A DNA stretch of 64,000 bases. Source: Cardiocondyla obscurior (taxonomy: Eukaryota > Arthropoda > Insecta > Hymenoptera > Formicidae). The stretch spans positions 665,501 to 729,500 of the forward strand of contig NC_091866.1 of the NCBI RefSeq assembly GCF_019399895.1. Reading direction: 5' to 3'. Shown here piece after piece: positions 13,231-25,175 of the stretch. The position numbers were made by a program, and so were the translations under genes. The notes below the pieces were generated by a model. That model did no database searches. It saw only the letters and a program-made list of their open reading frames with translations, and was not told the origin of the DNA. Every line of letters begins with the position of its first letter. Position 1 is the stretch's first letter.

Positions 13231-13257
13231 CAAAAAAAATAAAATAAAATAAAATAA
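13231..13257. repeat. short (AAAAT)n tandem repeat
   Basis: Four to five AAAAT units in AT-rich DNA. Confidence 0.8.
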
Positions 13258-14169
13258 AGCATGAGAGTTTCTAGTAATTGGATTTGTAAGAGCAAATATA
13301 AATAAGCATTTAATGTCTACAGTGTTTCATTATAGTTTTAATTAAAAGTAAAAATAAAAATTACGATAATTGCAAAAAAAAGTTTTTTTTTTTTAATTAT
13401 TTGAATGAAAAATATAACTTTAAGATTGTTGAGACATTTTTAACTTAATGTCTGATTAATTTTTTAATTTCTTTGTTTCTTTTTAAATATAATTCAATAT
13501 AAAAGAAGATATTTAAAAAAAGTTATTCTTTTTACTGTCAAATGTATTTTTCTAAATTTAATAACAGATAAATATAATTTTCCATCTAATTTGGAATTTA
13601 GATTTCTCCATAAATTTATTTAATATCGTACAAAAGATACGATCCTTTCTGGCTATCAACAGATACTCTTTCGTACTTCCCATCAAAGATGCGATTCTTT
13701 TGAACCTGGTACTCAAAGTACTTCCATTGAAATGAGGTAGACCGAGAAACCTATTGAGCTTCGCTAAAGAAACCTATGTTAAAACATTCTCCCACTCTCA
13801 ATATTGCCCAATTATTCCCGTTACTTCAATTATTCTCAATTTTATTACCCGAGAGCGACGGAGGTGTGTGATATACGGAGTCTTGCGAAACGCCTGCCCT
13901 TTCTGACTAATCTTTTGCATAATACCGTAGCCACAAGATCGTCGTGGCGAAACTTCAGCGGTGACCTGATAAAAGTCTGCGACCGCCGGAGCTCGCGCAG
14001 GGGGTGGGAAAGGTACAGTGGTGGATGAAGGAAAGGTGACCGCGGTGATAAGTCGCAGAAAACGAACTAATCAAGGCATTAATCTCCTTTACCGGGCAAA
14101 CTTGCTGGCGGAAGAGGCGAAAGGGCGGACGAAGGGGAGGGAGGAGTGTGTGCACGTATACGTATATAT

Positions 14170-14173
<4 letters not shown>

Positions 14174-14209
<36 letters not shown>
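14174..14209. repeat. (AT)18 microsatellite
   Basis: Thirty-six bases of uninterrupted AT follow related TATATACAC sequence, inside an otherwise GC-rich block. It accounts for the IYIYIY stretch in frames on both strands. Confidence 0.95.
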
Positions 14210-14212
<3 letters not shown>

Positions 14213-14468
14213 AATGAATCTAATTCCTATTCTCGTCGGTGCCTTCGGTAGAAAATGGCGGCGTCGTAAAAATGTAAATCTTGCTTTGAATAATATTCTC
14301 CCTTCTTCGGTGCCCTCCTTCGCCTTCAACGTGTGGCCACCGGAAGCGGCGGTGTGTGCACGCGGGAAAGACGCGCGGAGGTGCGAAGCGGCGGGAGAGG
14401 ACAAAATAAAAACACCACGCACAACAAGGTGGCCAAAAGAGATAGACGGACAGCGGAAGAACGAGGCG

Positions 14469-14513
14469 GCGAGAAGCGCGAGAAACGCGAGAAGGGCGAG
14501 AAGAGCGAGATGC
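14469..14513. repeat. five tandem 9-bp units (GCGAGAARN)
   Basis: GCGAGAAGC, GCGAGAAAC, GCGAGAAGG, GCGAGAAGA and GCGAGATGC follow one another without gaps. Because the unit is a multiple of three it keeps frames open on both strands (REK on plus, ALL on minus), which explains the long but low-complexity frames here. Confidence 0.9.
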
Positions 14514-17500
14514 CGGCGCGAGAAGTCGGGAGAAATAATGAAGGCGGAGGGATGCGCGGGGGCGCGCACGGGTTGTATAACGGGAAATGAGCTTTACTAC
14601 GCGCCTTTTACATGTAAAAGAGAAGAGGAAACGGCTGTTATGCCGGAGAGACGGGATAAATAATGCCGGCGACGCGCGGCCTTCTTTGAAATCGAGTCAG
14701 CGTGATTTATTGGTAATCCGATAATATCTCTGAGTCCCAATGCAAGCCATTAAAGTCGAAGTTTCTCTCTGTCTTCGCAGCTGGTCTTCCCTGTCATATT
14801 ATAACGAAATCGAACGTGTCGGCGTGCAACGCAAGGAAATTTTTTGCTCGTGATTTTCGAGCTAAGGTATATTTAAACTCGAGTCCTCTCAACACTCGAA
14901 CAACGTATTCAAATAATATTTCCGTAAACATCGAAGTATTTTTAAATAAATAATTATGCGGTAAAATAAATAACTTGCGACGTTGGATAGGATGACTTAA
15001 TTTCCAAGGCGCGCGTCTCTCTCTTGGTGAAAATAATATTCACCGGCGCGTCGATTACGCTTTTATCAAACAGAAAATGGGGGAAATGAGTGCAAGTAAG
15101 TGTATACGCGGATCGTAAAAAGAAGGCAAATAGAACGCGAAAAGTAATGGAGAGATAGTTCCGGCGGAGAGACAGGCTGCGACGGAAAGTACTCGGATGC
15201 CCGCAGCGTGCCGTTAAGCATCGCGAGTACTCCCGTTAAGTCGGGCCCGCTTACACAGAGGGTGGTTGTTTTAACGACGGCCGTCCGTGCTTACGAAGGG
15301 CATTACTAATATCGTATAAAGGAGGAGGGAATAAAAAGGATGCGCGATCGCGAGTTGCGCGGATTCAGCTCGTAAAACACAAAATAAAAAGAACGTTGGT
15401 AACGTTGGTAACGACAAACGGAACGTATGAGGAATCGCTGGAAATGGTACAGCGAAACGCGAGAAAGCTAGAAATTTGTCTCTGCCTGACACTGAATGCT
15501 AACGTTGAATGCCGGAACGTCGATCTTCATCCTTTGCTGGCCGGCGCGACGTGTATCTTCATCCCTTCGAAGATTCTCCTTTGGGAAAGTATCAATACTG
15601 AATAGATGCTGGTCTTGGCCGCCGATCGCATTAATATCGCGATTCGTAATCACGCTAGTGTGACGACGACGACGACGTTCGCTTTCTGTGGCTGCGAACG
15701 TCGCGGCACAAAAGCGACCGCGGAACCATCAGGCATCGCGAGGTCTAAGCGAGATCTAGATGACACGTGAGCTATGAACGTCATCCATAATGCAGGCTTC
15801 GGTACTTCGCGGCGATGTCATCGCTAGCAGGGATATTTATTGGCGCGACTAAGCCGCTCCACTCGCTAAATTTATAGCGCATTCAAAATCTTTGGTTAAT
15901 GATGATGAGTTGCCATTATTCGTTCACGTCAAAAACCGCATATGGAGCGTTACGTGTAACATACCGAGCCGTCACGTCGCGTCCCCGGGTATCGAAAGCA
16001 CTTGTCCGAATGAATTCAAACGGCTTTACGTAGATGACTTTAATTATTTATTCGCTTTGCGTCGACAGCTGATAATTTAACGCACGCACGATTGCCGAAA
16101 TAAAACGAACACCGACCCTTTAATCTTTCATTCAATACGATAGAATATATTTTTAATTTATCACCTTGTTTTAATTGACTTGAAAACTCTAGGATGTAAC
16201 GAACTCACGCGGCTGAAAATTGAACCGGAAGCGTTTGCCGTCTGTACGTTTATCGAGTTGCGCAAATTTCCCCGTTACTTCGTTTCCGTCATTGTCGTTT
16301 TCGACGTTCATCACGTTTCGCCGTTGACAAGCTACTTATTCCCGTCCTGTTTTACGCGACGCATCGGTGGCGCGCCTCTCCGTTTTCCCGTCCCCTTTGT
16401 GCGATATTAGTGTCGTTTTCTAGCAGACACAAAGCATAGGTGCAACGTGCATCATGCGAGGCTTATCTGGCCCCCGGCGCAAACGCGCGATGTATGCAGC
16501 CGGAACGCCGCGCTATGTGCATGCCTAACTAACCCGTCGACATAACTTCCTCCCGAGGGAAACCTCCGTTTTTGCTCGCTTTAATCCCGGACTTTCTCGC
16601 CGCTACGTCGTTCTCGTTCTAATTCACACTTTTATCGTTATCGCATCGCACTTGATTAACCATAAGACAACTATTTTCCGCGCGAGTAAAAGTATCATCC
16701 TGCCGAACACTTTTGTAAAAAAAAAAAAAAGAGAAGACAAGCTGTCTTTATCTTTAAATTAAAATTAAAAGAAAAAAAAATCAAAAATTGGTATTTTACA
16801 TTTATCAGAATAATTTTGTCGGATTATTGCGACGAGATAGTTACACGAATTATTAATGTCACATCTTGGAATTTAAAAAAAGAATACCGTGAGGGAATAA
16901 GAGCTAGGAGAAAACGCACCGATTATTCGCGGAGCGAATCCGGGCCGCTATCAATTCAAATTACATGCGCGTTCTCGCATTATGCATCTTAAATTTTCAC
17001 GTCATGACTCCGCAAGATTATGTTAATTAATACTGTCGGCTAACCCAGTTTCGGATTAAACTTACAGCACGCTGTAACAGAGACCATCTGCCTGATGACA
17101 TTCGTGAGTAGATCACGTAAGTGAACAGCTCGCGAAGTCAAGGCGATAAGATAGCACGATATGTGCAATTTTTTTTTTTTTTCTCTCCTCCTCTGTCTTT
17201 AGATCGCGCGTAATAACTGCCGTGCTATTTATCTGCTTCAACCCGGGGCTTTCCGGGAATATCCTTTAACTTCAATTTGGCCCGTGAGGGTTTCGGTACA
17301 CCTCTTTAATCGCCTGAGCCATCTCGCTGGACCCTCGCTAATTGTGGGTGAATTTCTTTCCGGCACGTGACCCTAATCTGACCTTTCTCTTTCGCGTCCG
17401 CCTGCCTCACTTTGTCGTTCCCGTTTTGTATCATGGGGTATAAGCATGGGAGCATTAATAATTGCGTAAACACGAAAGCATAGAGCAAGCACGTCGTGCG

Positions 17501-18745
17501 TGTGTGTAAATGCGCGGCTTAACTATCAGTGAGCAAGCTACGACTCGTAAAGCTCGCAATTTCGACATTCGGTCCGCAACGCGAATTAACATATATTTAA
17601 TGTACAATTAACGACAGTTAGCTTATTATTTATAATTCTATCCTGCATAGTGCATCTTCGATGTCTAATGGTACAGAAATCGTCGGTCGGATCGATAAGT
17701 TATTCATAGGACATTTATTAATATAATTATTTTTTTTACTTATTTACTTATTATTATGCTTTCGCTGAGTAAAGATTTTTTACGGGCACTATTTTTAAGT
17801 TGATAATCGTAAACAAGAATATTCTTGCGAGATCCAAAAAAAAAAAAAAATTAATAATTAAAGGAACATTTCAGTTCAGACATTTGAAAAGTTGCACATA
17901 TGTAGAATTACGAATTAATTAATTAATATTTGGATACATTTTTATTCAGCACTTTAATACCACCGTCAGTCTGGACGTCTTTTCATTTTATTCTCGGTAT
18001 CACAGAGATATTTTAGTAATGCATTACAAAACAACGAGTAATTATGATAGAAATGTGTGCGCGACACGCGAAAGAAAGAAAAAAAAATTCGAAAAAGAAA
18101 CGCAAAAGGAACGGAGATGTAACGAAGATCTAACGAAACGGTTGGTTTCGCGAGTATAAAAAAGAAATGAATAAAAAGAGCCGCGGCAAGAGATACCGAC
18201 CATAGAGAAAGATACGGAGACCGGGAAAATGAAGATGCGTGAGCAAGAAAAGCGAACGGGATTAAAGGGGCCTCGTCCTCTTTGACGTGCGGTAAACTTT
18301 CCGGCGTAATTACATTAATGATTTCAGTATGTACCGGCAAAACAAATATTGAAACTCTTATGACATTTTATTACGCTAAAGATAACGAAGCGCCGCCCGC
18401 TTATTAGAGAAATATAACGATATTAAATACCGTGACATTAGGATTGTCAGGAATACAAGTTTTCCTTTAGTTAAATTTTCCGAGATTTAATTATAATTTA
18501 TGCAGTACGCGGCATATTATTAATATCTCTACAATATTACATGCAACGATATGTACAGAGCTAAAGATAATTTTATATTCATGCGCCGCCAGCGACCGAC
18601 CACGCAACACCTTCGCGCGAGACGTTTCGTTCTTTAAAGTATTATTTTGTCTTCTCATAAAATCGACGAGAAACAATATTCAGAATAATAAGCATAACAC
18701 TCTTTGACAGAGTGTTGATTTACTCCGAGACCCGAGCAGGATTTT

Positions 18746-18751
18746 TATAAA
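18746..18751 (+). promoter_or_regulatory. TATA box of putative promoter A
   Basis: A perfect TATAAA lies 29 nt upstream of a CGGTCG motif at 18775, which is the usual TATA-to-start spacing in animals. Downstream is a GC-richer block of about 125 nt ending in a GT donor at 18900, followed by further well-formed splice sites, so this is the most likely promoter of exon cassette A. A similar TATA-like/CGGTCG arrangement with 31-nt spacing occurs at 53103-53139. The exact start site is not visible; TATA-like strings are common in AT-rich DNA, so only the combined context supports this call. Confidence 0.35.
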
Positions 18752-18774
18752 CATTGTAAATAATAGTCGTCTGG

Positions 18775-18899
18775 CGGTCGAGCGAGTGGCGAGCGGTAAC
18801 CTTGACGCGGTATTTTCTAGGCGACAGTCGAAGCATAGACACATACGCGTACGGATATACCACGCGACGAGCAGGCCTCTTTCCCTTTTCCTCCAAAAG
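18775..18899 (+). other. putative first (non-coding) exon of cassette A
   Basis: GC-richer block between the TATA box and a candidate donor (AAAAG|GTAATA at 18900). The start is set by the 29-nt TATA spacing and is approximate. No open frame of useful length begins here, so it would be untranslated leader or part of a non-coding RNA. The intron to the next acceptor (18900-19054) would be 155 nt, a normal short insect intron. Weakness: the donor GTAATA is only moderate, and no transcript evidence is available. Confidence 0.3.
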
Positions 18900-19054
18900 G
18901 TAATAATTAAAGATATCGGTTCTCGCGAATTAAAATCCCTGAGTGCTTCTCTGTACGTGTAGAATATTTTAATGCGACAATTGTTTGACTTCTACATTTA
19001 GTATATGTATATATTTCTCAAAAATATATCTAATCATTAATTTTTTTGTTGCAG

Positions 19055-19367
19055 ATTGAAATCTGGAGAAGAAGTGAACGTGCCGTCGTCGTCGATATTT
19101 AATAAACGAACCGCAGTCGCGGTTCGTCGGTCGTTTTCTCGTGAGTGCGAAAGTAATTTGGGCGAGTTAATTTATTATACGATTTTTAAAAACGGGAGTG
19201 CCGTATAATATCACGCGTAAAACAGTGTTCATTAATTAACATTCGCGATTATAAATTCACGGTCGCGATTTTCGCGAGTGTCTTGTGTTGAAGGAGAGCC
19301 AGCTTCGCAATCTGAGAGGAGGAGGAGGCCTCGGAAAGGCATCTTGCATCGGCGGAGCAACCCCAGG
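19055..19367 (+). other. putative internal exon of cassette A (313 nt, 5' leader or lncRNA)
   Basis: A strong acceptor (a T-rich tract then TTGCAG) precedes ATTGAAATCTGG, and the block ends at donor CAGG|GTAAGC at 19368. The exon carries stops in all plus frames, so it is probably untranslated. It contains an 8-bp perfect hairpin at 19107-19126 (CGAACCGC, loop AGTC, GCGGTTCG). Its first about 45 nt and last about 30 nt resemble the exon at 53469-53772: both open with ATTGAA followed by a TC(T/C)GGA(G/A)AA-like motif and a CGTCGTCG run, and both end in GGAGCAA plus a C-rich stretch before GTAAG. Length is also close (313 versus 304 nt). I do not recognise the parent gene; a leader exon of a downstream gene or a non-coding RNA are equally possible. 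Confidence 0.45.
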
Positions 19368-19547
19368 GTAAGCATCATTTTTTCTTTATATAAAATTAAT
19401 AGTTTTGATTTATTCACGATAAAAAAATCTTAATTTTTGTTTTCTTAAATTAATAAATTACTTAAAAACGCGTAAAAAAATTTTTTTTTCTGTCAATGAA
19501 TATTTTCAGCACGTCTACAATTTAAACTTTATATTTATTTGTTACAG

Positions 19548-19581
19548 ATCATCGTCAACTCCGCTGCTGCGCATTGTTCTG
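19548..19581 (+). other. putative 34-nt micro-exon of cassette A
   Basis: A good acceptor (T-rich tract, TTACAG, ending 19547) and a near-consensus donor (CTG|GTGAGT at 19582) enclose only 34 nt. The preceding intron would be 180 nt (19368-19547), almost the same as the 177-nt intron at the corresponding place in cassette B. No further convincing plus-strand exon was found immediately downstream, so the next intron would be long, probably tens of kilobases. Micro-exons of this size occur in insect leader regions, but exon definition by sequence alone is uncertain. Confidence 0.4.
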
Positions 19582-21451
19582 GTGAGTCAAAAATCTTTTT
19601 TCTTACAATATAACAACTTCGGGTGGGAAAATTACAAAAAAGAAATTAAAAAATTAATCGCGTACTTTGTGAAAAATAAAATAATAATTACTAGAGTAAT
19701 AATTGATTATTAATAATTATTATCTGTTAGGAAATAACAAGTCTTCTTTTTAAGTAAACTTATAAAATCTTCGTTTTTTTTTTTTCACATTTTTAAAACG
19801 AATTGCAAAAATTGATACAAACTAGGTTGCTTTATAAGAGTACGATATGCTCTAGAACGCAATATTCGTGCAAGCTATATTAATTCGACGTAAACACGCG
19901 GAGCGTAGAGTGGAATCTAAGTCGTTGTGGATGGTGCTTAAAAGCGGACTGGTCCTCCCACGAGAGACGGCGTTTTATACATACCTAACTATCCTCCAGA
20001 ATAACTTCTCATAGCGCGCCGCTTATCCTCTCACGCCGCTCCAGCCGTCCCCCAACCATTCTCCACGGTTTCCCGGTTTCTTCGATTTCTCGGCATTCTT
20101 CGCGGTTCGCAGTTTCCGTACTCGTTCGCGTACCATCCGGACCATCCCGCCGTTGTTTTTGCTCCGGCTCGCCGGAGCGGCACTCCTTCCGCGCTGGATT
20201 TTCCGTCCGTCACAAAGTAATTCCGCGTTGATGAATTTTTGTGCGCCGCACGCGGACGGTACCGCGAATATCATTAACGTGCGAGAGAGTTTGCGCGTTT
20301 TCGTAATTCTCTCGCTGCCGCGAATAATTTCCAAAAATATTCGGCGTTGTTATTAAGTTGGAGTTTATTAAAGTCAACTTCGAAATCTGCCTTCGAATTA
20401 AATATTACGATCATGCTGTTTTTCTAAAGTACGGTCAGGCGTAAACAGTCCGAGATATTCAGTCGCTATCGAATGAGACCTCGCGATCGATTGCCAGTAC
20501 CTTGCCAAGAACACCGGCAGCAGCGTGACGCGCACTTTGTCAAAACGAGAGCATCGGATCCATTCAGCCGTAGTGCATCTCATTTGACAGAATTATGCAG
20601 TCTATTGTTGCAGCCATGCAACGAAGCGTCTCGTGCTGTCCAATCAGGCATGAATCATCCGGTTTCGGTTTCCTCGTGCATCTATTACCCGCCGCTTGTC
20701 AGCCGACTAATTTGCTGGTTAGTTCATTCGCCGCAATTATGTCCACGCGGCCACGAATTTGTATGCCCCGGCCACTTTGAGATCACCGGTACGCGCGATC
20801 TGTAATAATTTCTCAAAGCAGGAAACGCGGACAAGAAACGCGCATTTGCCACCGCACCGATCTTGATGCCCAATTAAAGCTAATTATTAATTAATCTATA
20901 AATAATAAAAAAAATAATAAATAAAGATATAAGTAAAAAAAAAAAAAAAATTTAATATGTAAACGGAAGCGGTAGTTGTTAAGATTGTAGAAAAAGGCGC
21001 TGGACAAGTGACAAATTGAAAATCATACGTTTGAAGATCTCGCGACAAAGCGCTTTTGTTACTGTTTGGATCAGGTCCTATCCTATAACGGCAGAGGCTT
21101 AATCCTCTTTTCGTCGAGTCCCCTCGCAGCTGGCTCGGTTTCCATACTCCCATCGCGAAAATGATTAACCCATCGAAGCGAACTCGGCCGTCCAGGCGCG
21201 GCCTCGGACTTTGTTGCCGAAGTCCAGTGAAAAGCGCGGCCGCGTGGCGACCTGTTGGCGCGATCGTCTACTTAAACCACTTATATACGGCAACGTGCCC
21301 GCCAACGGGACGGCTATCGAGTAGACTCGAGTAGAAATAAAAGAGAGTCGATAGGCCCTCGAGACGCGTTCTCTGGTCCATCTCCCCGGGATTCTCTTCC
21401 TCCCTTCCTCCCCTTCTGATCCAATTTCAGCTCGTCTCTCCTCGTATTGCC

Positions 21452-21492
21452 GGAAAAAGGAGAAAAAAAAAAAAAAAAAAGAAGAAAAAGAG
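21452..21492. repeat. 41-nt pure purine tract with A18 core
   Basis: Uninterrupted A/G from GGAAAAAGGAG through about eighteen A to GAAGAAAAAGAG. Produces a run of F and S in minus frames. Located in a GC-rich island. Confidence 0.85.
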
Positions 21493-24461
21493 CGACCGCC
21501 AAGCACAGAGTCCAACGACCAATGGCCACACGCGAAGAATCGTAATAACACCGTCGGTTGTAACAATGCGCTCACGTGGATGATTTTCCGGATAGGAGCT
21601 CGTAGTTTGAGCATCGATCGGCAGTCTCAGAGATTTCGCGACATTAAATTTTTGAACCGCAAAGAGAAAGGTTTTTTAATGCAAAAATAAATTGTGGCGA
21701 ATTTTGTTTCTAATTGAGAGACTGAATATCCATATTTAATTCCACGTTTTTTAATTGTACAGTATAATTTGAGGAATTAAAACTTGATACTAGAAATTAA
21801 TATTTTAAGAAGATATATTTTTCTTAAATATAAATTAGTCGTTGATATAATCAGGAATCTTAATTTTTAGATAATTAAAATTGAAAAAAGAAAGAAATGT
21901 TAGGTAACGTTCGAGAGCGAAATTAAATGATATTAATAATACACACGAGTAATATACAAAGCTTCATTATAACAGCATTCCAATACGATCGATATCAGAG
22001 CAAATGCGGTTTCGGACTCGCGTTATTACATTAACAGATCAAACGTGGCCAGTGTGGACAGGCAGATCGTTCAATCCGGCGATCACGTTACCGCAAAAAC
22101 GCGGAAAAACCGGGCGAGAACTCGCCGTGTTACTTCCGATGATCCGACGTGTCAGTTGAACGCGAATTTCGGAGCGGCAAACCACGAAATCGGGTTTTCC
22201 GAACTATCCCAATGAACGGCCCCCCTGCCTGGCTGGCTTAAATCTGCGACGAATCAGATATAATTGCATAATTATAGCGAATTAGCGGGTGAGTTTATGC
22301 TACTTAACATTCGTTCAATAATCTGTCCCGTAAATCAAATGGAATGCGTCAAAGCGCGCGTCGCACTTTTCCGTTCCCTCATTTCGCATTTTCGTGAAAC
22401 TTTAAATTAAAGTATCCGTTAAAGTGAAATCCATTTGCAACGAATAAAAAGAATACAGTCGCGTAATCTTTTTTTTTCTTCTTCTTCAAGCTTGCATGCA
22501 GAAAACTTTTCATTTTCAATTGTCACATGCACGACAGCGAGCATACCGATATTTTTTCTTTACAAAAATAGACGGAACGTCCGTGAAAAACAATTCAGTA
22601 AAAAAAAAAAAAAATGAAACAATCGTCGCGTAACGAAATTAGCTTTTCTTTAAGTAGAAATTCTGTTTATCGCGATATTTGTCACTGTCTCTCCGGGACT
22701 TTTAAAGACGAGTTACTCAGGAACGAAACATTTATTGCTAATGCACTTAAACGTTAATTTCATCAGTCAAATAATGGGTAGTAATAATCGAGTGTTCTGG
22801 TCAGAAGTTACTGAGGGGGGTTTATTTTTTTTTTTACTTCGCGGCCATTGCTCACGGCTTGGACAGGTTCGGCAATTTTTCTCATTATACTTATCCCGCC
22901 GTCCCTCTCGATGCTCGCAGTTTCGCTTTTTTATCCGCCTCGTGTTCACCCCTTCATCCAGTCTATCCTCGCCTTTATTATCCCCGCCCTCGATCCCCCT
23001 GGTTCTGTTATTTTTATTTTCCCATCCTCGCACTTCTCTCGCACGTCCTTTTCATACAGCACCTTGCCAGATGTTCAAACGATCCCCTTCTCACCTTACA
23101 TATACGCCGCGCCTTTCCTACATCTACGTCGCTCGTTCTCACATCTTATCTTCTAACTTCTGACTTTCTTTCGCCGTACCCTCGCACGGTGTTTATTTCA
23201 GCCGAGCCCTTTTACACGAAATTACAACTCGCGCGGAATTGCACTCAATAAAACTACTTGGAAACGTTGGCTTAGTATTACGGTTAATTTTCCTCAACGT
23301 CTCGAAATATTCCATTGCGCGGAGAGAACATCGTATTAAATTGTAAGATAACATAGATACGTTGTTTCATACATACAAATACAGAAACTGGTGTCACAAA
23401 AGCACGAAGCTGCAATTAATGACAATTAGAACTGAAGAAGTGCCTCGTTCTTCGCCTAACTTGAATTATTTATAATTCAGGCCGTAAAACCTGAATGCAT
23501 AATCCGTCTCCGAAGGAAATCCCTCGTAATCCCTTTTTAAAGAAAATCCTGTCTCTTATATTTCGAGCAGTGAAAGAAATAATTCATCTTCAGCTATTAA
23601 ACGTAGGCCAAGCTGTCACGACAGTGATTTATTATTTCATGTTATAACGAACTTACGAAAAACTCCGGAAGCAACCTCCCTCATCAATCGAGAAGCTTTT
23701 TGTTATTACACGAGATAACAGAAGACCCTACAGATTATACAACGGACGATTGGAAAGTTAGATCGAGAAATTCCGTCTCGTTCATCATATTCCGCGGATA
23801 TTTATAACAAATTACCAATTTTCCCCGAGATTTTAAAAGCACTATGGCGACGAAAATTAATCTCAAGTCCGAAACGTAGAACATTTACTAATTTCGTGTC
23901 CTTGTTAAAAGCGAATTTTGCAAATATTGAGAAATATGGAGAACATTTTCACAATTTAAATGTATAAAAAAAAAAAAAAAGGAATTAAATACGAAATAAA
24001 GCTTCCACGTCTCTAAAATAAAGTTACTCAATTTGAAAACCCTATTTTATTGCGAAAAAAAGGAGATAAATCAAAACTGAAAAGAAATTTGCCATTAAAA
24101 GGGCTATTATTTTTTTAAAGAGAATTTTGTGTATATAGCATCACGTGTTATCGTCGCGATGAATGAAAAATGACGTGGCGCTTTTTCTTTATCACGCGCG
24201 ACGACGTCGTTCCATTTAGAAAATTAATAATAACCGTTAACCGGTAATGACGTGTGACATATGCGTCGTAAGCTCGACGCGGCGAAATGCTCCGCTTAAA
24301 TGCACGTCAACGTGCTCGAACTCCAGCGAGGTCGGTCGAGCGCATAATGTTCACCGTTCGGTAATCGATCGTACTCGTTTCGGCTGCAAACGTAATTACG
24401 TCTGTCAAAGAACATGCCTTCTTTCTGTTGTGAGAGTGACTGTACAGGTCGTCCAGAAAAT

Positions 24462-24493
<32 letters not shown>
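24462..24493. repeat. (GA)n tract
   Basis: About ten pure GA units (24471-24490) with interrupted units at either side. GA runs can recruit GAGA-type factors in insects, but no promoter is evident. Confidence 0.85.
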
Positions 24494-24496
<3 letters not shown>

Positions 24497-24926
24497 CTCC
24501 CCGGTGGAGAATCTCGAAGTACTTTGATGACCGATAGTCTCTTTTCATGCTCTCGACGCGCGGACTTTCATTAGGCGGCTGATCGAAATCTGTTTCTTTC
24601 ACTCTCGATGCGGAAGTTCGCCGGATATTTGACCGGGATAGCGATCGCATATCACAGTGAACGAGGTAGCGAAAAGACGCACATGTTTCTAGTTTATCTA
24701 AGTGGTTTATTTTAAAGATTACGTTCGCAAAATCGTGCTTCAAGAAATTGTTTGAAATCGAAATTCTAAATTATAGTAATTAAGATTATAAAAAAAAAAG
24801 GAAGAACACTGGATATCGCAACAATTATTTAAATATTATTATATAAAATATTTTAAAATTTTATTATTAATATTAGATATTTTTTTGACTTATTAGAAAA
24901 TTTAAAGGAAAAAAAATTTACTATTG

Positions 24927-25175
24927 ATGCTTATTAATGGAAAAATAAGGAGAGATCAAGATAAAAGATTGATGCCTCCGGATTTGCCTGTAAACGAAAT
25001 TGAATGTGACGAGTTACAGATGAGAATAATACAGGGAGTCCCCATTGTTGCGAAGAGGAAGTGTGAAAATTTCATTGGCGTTGAGTTAATGGATTTCCAC
25101 GTTTCTCCCGTGGAAACACTTGGTCTTGATGACCCAATTAAAAGGTGGAATAACCGGGCATTATCGTTGAACTGA
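24927..25175 (+). CDS. unrecognised 82-residue ORF, possible small gene or exon remnant
   Basis: An ATG-started frame of 82 codons ends with TGA at 25173-25175. I do not recognise the product. Among the frames here its translation looks most like ordinary protein: mixed charge, no low-complexity run, with segments such as IECDELQMRIIQGVPIVAK and FIGVELMDFHVSPVE, a predominance of purines in first codon position, and GC content well above the very AT-rich 24780-24920 just upstream. There is no signal peptide or membrane segment. An acceptor-like TTTTTTGACTTATTAG upstream (near 24887) would allow it to be an exon. It lies inside the presumed long intron between cassettes A and B. It could equally be a decayed transposon fragment or a chance frame. 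Confidence 0.2.
   Translation: MLINGKIRRDQDKRLMPPDLPVNEIECDELQMRIIQGVPIVAKRKCENFIGVELMDFHVSPVETLGLDDPIKRWNNRALSLN

Larger units (their letters stand above)
7931..13790. other. gene-free: AT-rich DNA with one GC-richer block
   Basis: AT-rich throughout except a patch near 8580-8830 and a CpG-rich block at 9660-10300. The 162-codon frame there (9599-10087) starts at TTG, has no ATG in its first 70 codons and ends in basic low-complexity sequence. From 10311 to 13790 I see only simple AT-rich sequence and balanced patches (10560-10860, 11440-11660, 12080-12480, 12770-13220). Confidence 0.6.
13791..18690. other. gene-free: large GC-rich block and mixed flank
   Basis: 13791-16690 is the largest CpG-dense region before cassette A, with (AT)18, the 9-bp tandem repeat and a (GAC)5 at 15662-15677. 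The 204-codon minus frame (13955-14569) is built from these repeats. 16691-18690 is mixed. A GC-rich zone upstream of promoter A could include regulatory DNA, but I can point to no specific site. Confidence 0.55.

Noticed and set aside
13955..14569. 204-codon frame on the minus strand
   Set aside because: Built largely from the (AT)18 and 9-bp repeats (IYIYIY and ALLALL runs); no recognisable domain.
17027..17036. TAATACTGTC, the first 10 nt of miR-8
   Set aside because: Diverges immediately after, with no hairpin.
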